Assembly: GCA_905183005.1 (NCBI GenBank) | Contig: CAJJDO010000029.1 | Location: forward strand, 340,091 to 404,090 | Reading direction: 5' to 3' | Source: Paramecium pentaurelia | Taxonomy: Eukaryota > Ciliophora > Oligohymenophorea > Peniculida > Parameciidae | Length of the DNA: 64,000 nucleotides | Shown here: positions 62,218 to 64,000 of the stretch, one piece after another | How positions within the stretch are numbered: the stretch's first letter is position 1 | Layout: every line of letters begins with the position of its first letter | Notes under the pieces: generated by a model | Told to the model about the DNA's origin: nothing | Seen by the model: the letters and a program-made list of their open reading frames with translations, nothing else | The model's database searches: none | Translations under genes and position numbers: made by a program

Positions 62218-64000
62218 ATGAATTTCTTTTGGTGCTTTGGGGTTGATAATTAAACTATATCAGATTGCACTTCTTAATTATACTTTTCGAATAATGCTTA
62301 TAGTCCATACTAAATTCTTGAAGATATGAAGGACCCAAAACTGGAAAATTTATAATTAACACTTTATGGTGAAGAAAATTATTCTCTAGCCAGAAATACA
62401 TAACTAAATGTTATTTCTCAAGACAACTCTATTTCAAAGAGTTTACCTATTGAAGTGTTATAAATGATTGTCTAGAAATCAAAAAATATTGGAGAAAGAC
62501 TACAAGTATTTATACCTTAATCAAATGATGTATAACTACTTAAGTATTTCATTTAATAACCAAAATTCAAAATTTACACTTTGGAAGATAACCAAGAATA
62601 TTTAAACATACTTAAATAATAGAAAATATTTAAATAATTGTAATATATATCACAAGATTTTAACAATAGCTTTGATTTAATAATATTTAATTGTTCTTCT
62701 TCATAAGAAAGAATTTTTTCATTTTTCTAAAATTATTAGATGAATTCCTTCAATAATAAAGTATTTATTTTAGATTATTGCAAAAATATTAAGAATATTA
62801 TCAGTTAAATAATGAAAGATTAAGAAACCTAAAAAGAAGAATTAATGAAAATTAGTATAAATGGTTATTTTAGATATTATTTATTTTTTACTGGGAAAAT
62901 GAGTTCAACCCAGAATTGTTCAAGACTAAAATCCATAGAAGCAATTTTACTATAAGATTATGAATCCCAAACCAATTATTAAACTCTTATAAAATAAATG
63001 TTTAAATATCTTAAATCATAAAATATCCCATATTCAGAAATTTTAAAGATCATTGGAAAAATATAATAAGAAAATCATGATGAATTGAAAAAATAATAAT
63101 CGGACACTATGCTTTAGAGATTTTTAAGCAAAATTATAGGTAACAAGAATATTGATAAATCTAAAATTTTTGAAATTTTTTAATCTGTATATCGCGCTGG
63201 CTAGTTCACAATAACTCCATCTCAAGAATAATTTTCTAATAATTAAATAGATTCGTATAAATGTGCTATATTGTAAAATAATAGTAGGATGAAAGATGAT
63301 ATATGATTAATTATTTAAAAGTAGTCCTATTATAATAATGATATTATAAACAACAATTAAAAGATTACAGAGGAGGAAATTTCAAACCAAATTTTTAATA
63401 AAATACAACATTTTATTTATCATTATTAAATTTACATAAATATATTACTAATAATTATATAAGTAATTATAATCTCTATGATAGTTCTTCAAATCAATAA
63501 ATCTATATAAAATTTCATTTTGGATCATCATTTAATTCTCTTTCCAATCTAATTTATTAACTTAATATAATGCTATTTAATTAATATTTAATCTGAAGTT
63601 CAAATTTAAAACAATAATAATTTTGATAATTTTAAGTCTATATTTTTTAACAGAATTGATAAAATAGAAATAATTGAATAATTTATTTAGTTATAAATCA
63701 TTCAATTTGAATTTTGTTAAAATTAAAAATATAATCATCATTATTTCTTTAAATTATCATTAGCTCTTACAAAATTAATTTTTGGAGAGGAAAAAGATAG
63801 AAGTACTAAAAAGTGATTTGGAATTAATTGCTCTTAATTATTATAAATTTTACTTTGTTGAAGTTGTTTAATATCAATAAGATAATGAATTGATTCAAAA
63901 ATATTAAAGTAATTTTATGACCAAAAAATTAAAAGTGGAATTTGATAAACAAATTTAAATATAAGAATTAATAATTATCTAAATTCTCGTTTAGTAACTT
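62218..64000 (+). CDS. Hypothetical protein, runs off the right edge, introns unresolved
   Basis: ATG 62218 opens about 361 codons to a TGA at 63304-63306 (MNFFWCFGVDNQTISDCTSQ; NAYSPYQILEDMKDPKLENL; KSLPIEVLQMIVQKSKNIGE; KIIGNKNIDKSKIFEIFQSV). The same frame is open again after that TGA up to about 63815 and then changes frame (LQNQFLERKKIEVLKSDLE; LIALNYYKFYFVEVVQYQQ) to the window end. At least two introns are therefore likely after 63250, and the gene is incomplete. No family recognised; Gln/Asn/Lys-rich, intracellular. Confidence 0.45.

Overview
This window looks like macronuclear DNA of a ciliate, most probably a Paramecium-type species. Three observations support this. (1) Every recognisable gene reads through only if TAA and TAG are translated as glutamine and TGA is the sole stop. 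(2) Almost all genes carry tiny GT...AG introns of about 20-40 nt, mostly 22-30; removing them restores frame, and in nearly every gene with resolved introns the remaining length is a multiple of three. (3) The DNA is very AT-rich, the genes are packed on both strands, and tandem genes are often only 28-90 bp apart. I saw no rRNA, tRNA, CRISPR, complete transposon or bacterial-type regulatory element.

Layout. 1-3.0 kb (minus): a truncated DRC1-like dynein-regulatory-complex subunit and a MORN-SAM-Raf-like kinase. 3.3-7.5 kb: two unrecognised plus-strand genes followed by a poorly resolved, possibly decayed stretch. 7.5-20.0 kb: one complete axonemal inner-arm-type dynein heavy chain (about 4130 aa, five introns). 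20.6-25.6 kb: a divergent pair of hypothetical proteins, then a membrane/coiled-coil protein next to a membrane-anchored FG-repeat nucleoporin-like protein holding a 36-codon TAA (polyQ) run. 25.6-30.5 kb: a four-domain voltage-gated Ca2+ channel alpha1 subunit with an EEEE filter. 30.7-31.5 kb: a DUF922-like zinc-peptidase protein. 32-41 kb: a minus-strand array with a small ORF, adenylate kinase, a YY1-like zinc-finger protein, a transporter-like fragment, an unknown helical protein, a SKP1-like protein and three coiled-coil or low-complexity proteins. 42-46 kb: a two-TM ciliate-type membrane protein and two hypotheticals. 48.0-50.6 kb: a Kelch-PPP phosphatase (PPKL). 50.7-55.2 kb: four minus-strand genes. 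55.7-64 kb: hypotheticals, a broken papain-family protease gene, ribosomal protein RPS9 and an unfinished gene at the right edge.

Functionally the best-supported theme is ciliary motility and its control: DRC1, dynein heavy chain, Ca2+ channel and adenylate kinase, with kinase and phosphatase signalling proteins nearby. This is ordinary linkage in a compact genome, not an operon. The entries most worth following up are the TM-anchored FG-repeat protein with its TAA tract, the DUF922-like peptidase, the protease gene that has lost its catalytic core, the in-frame TGA followed by a transporter-like reading frame at 34.0-34.3 kb, and the one-base frame disturbance at the start of the PPKL gene. 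All calls come from reading the sequence; no database search was run.
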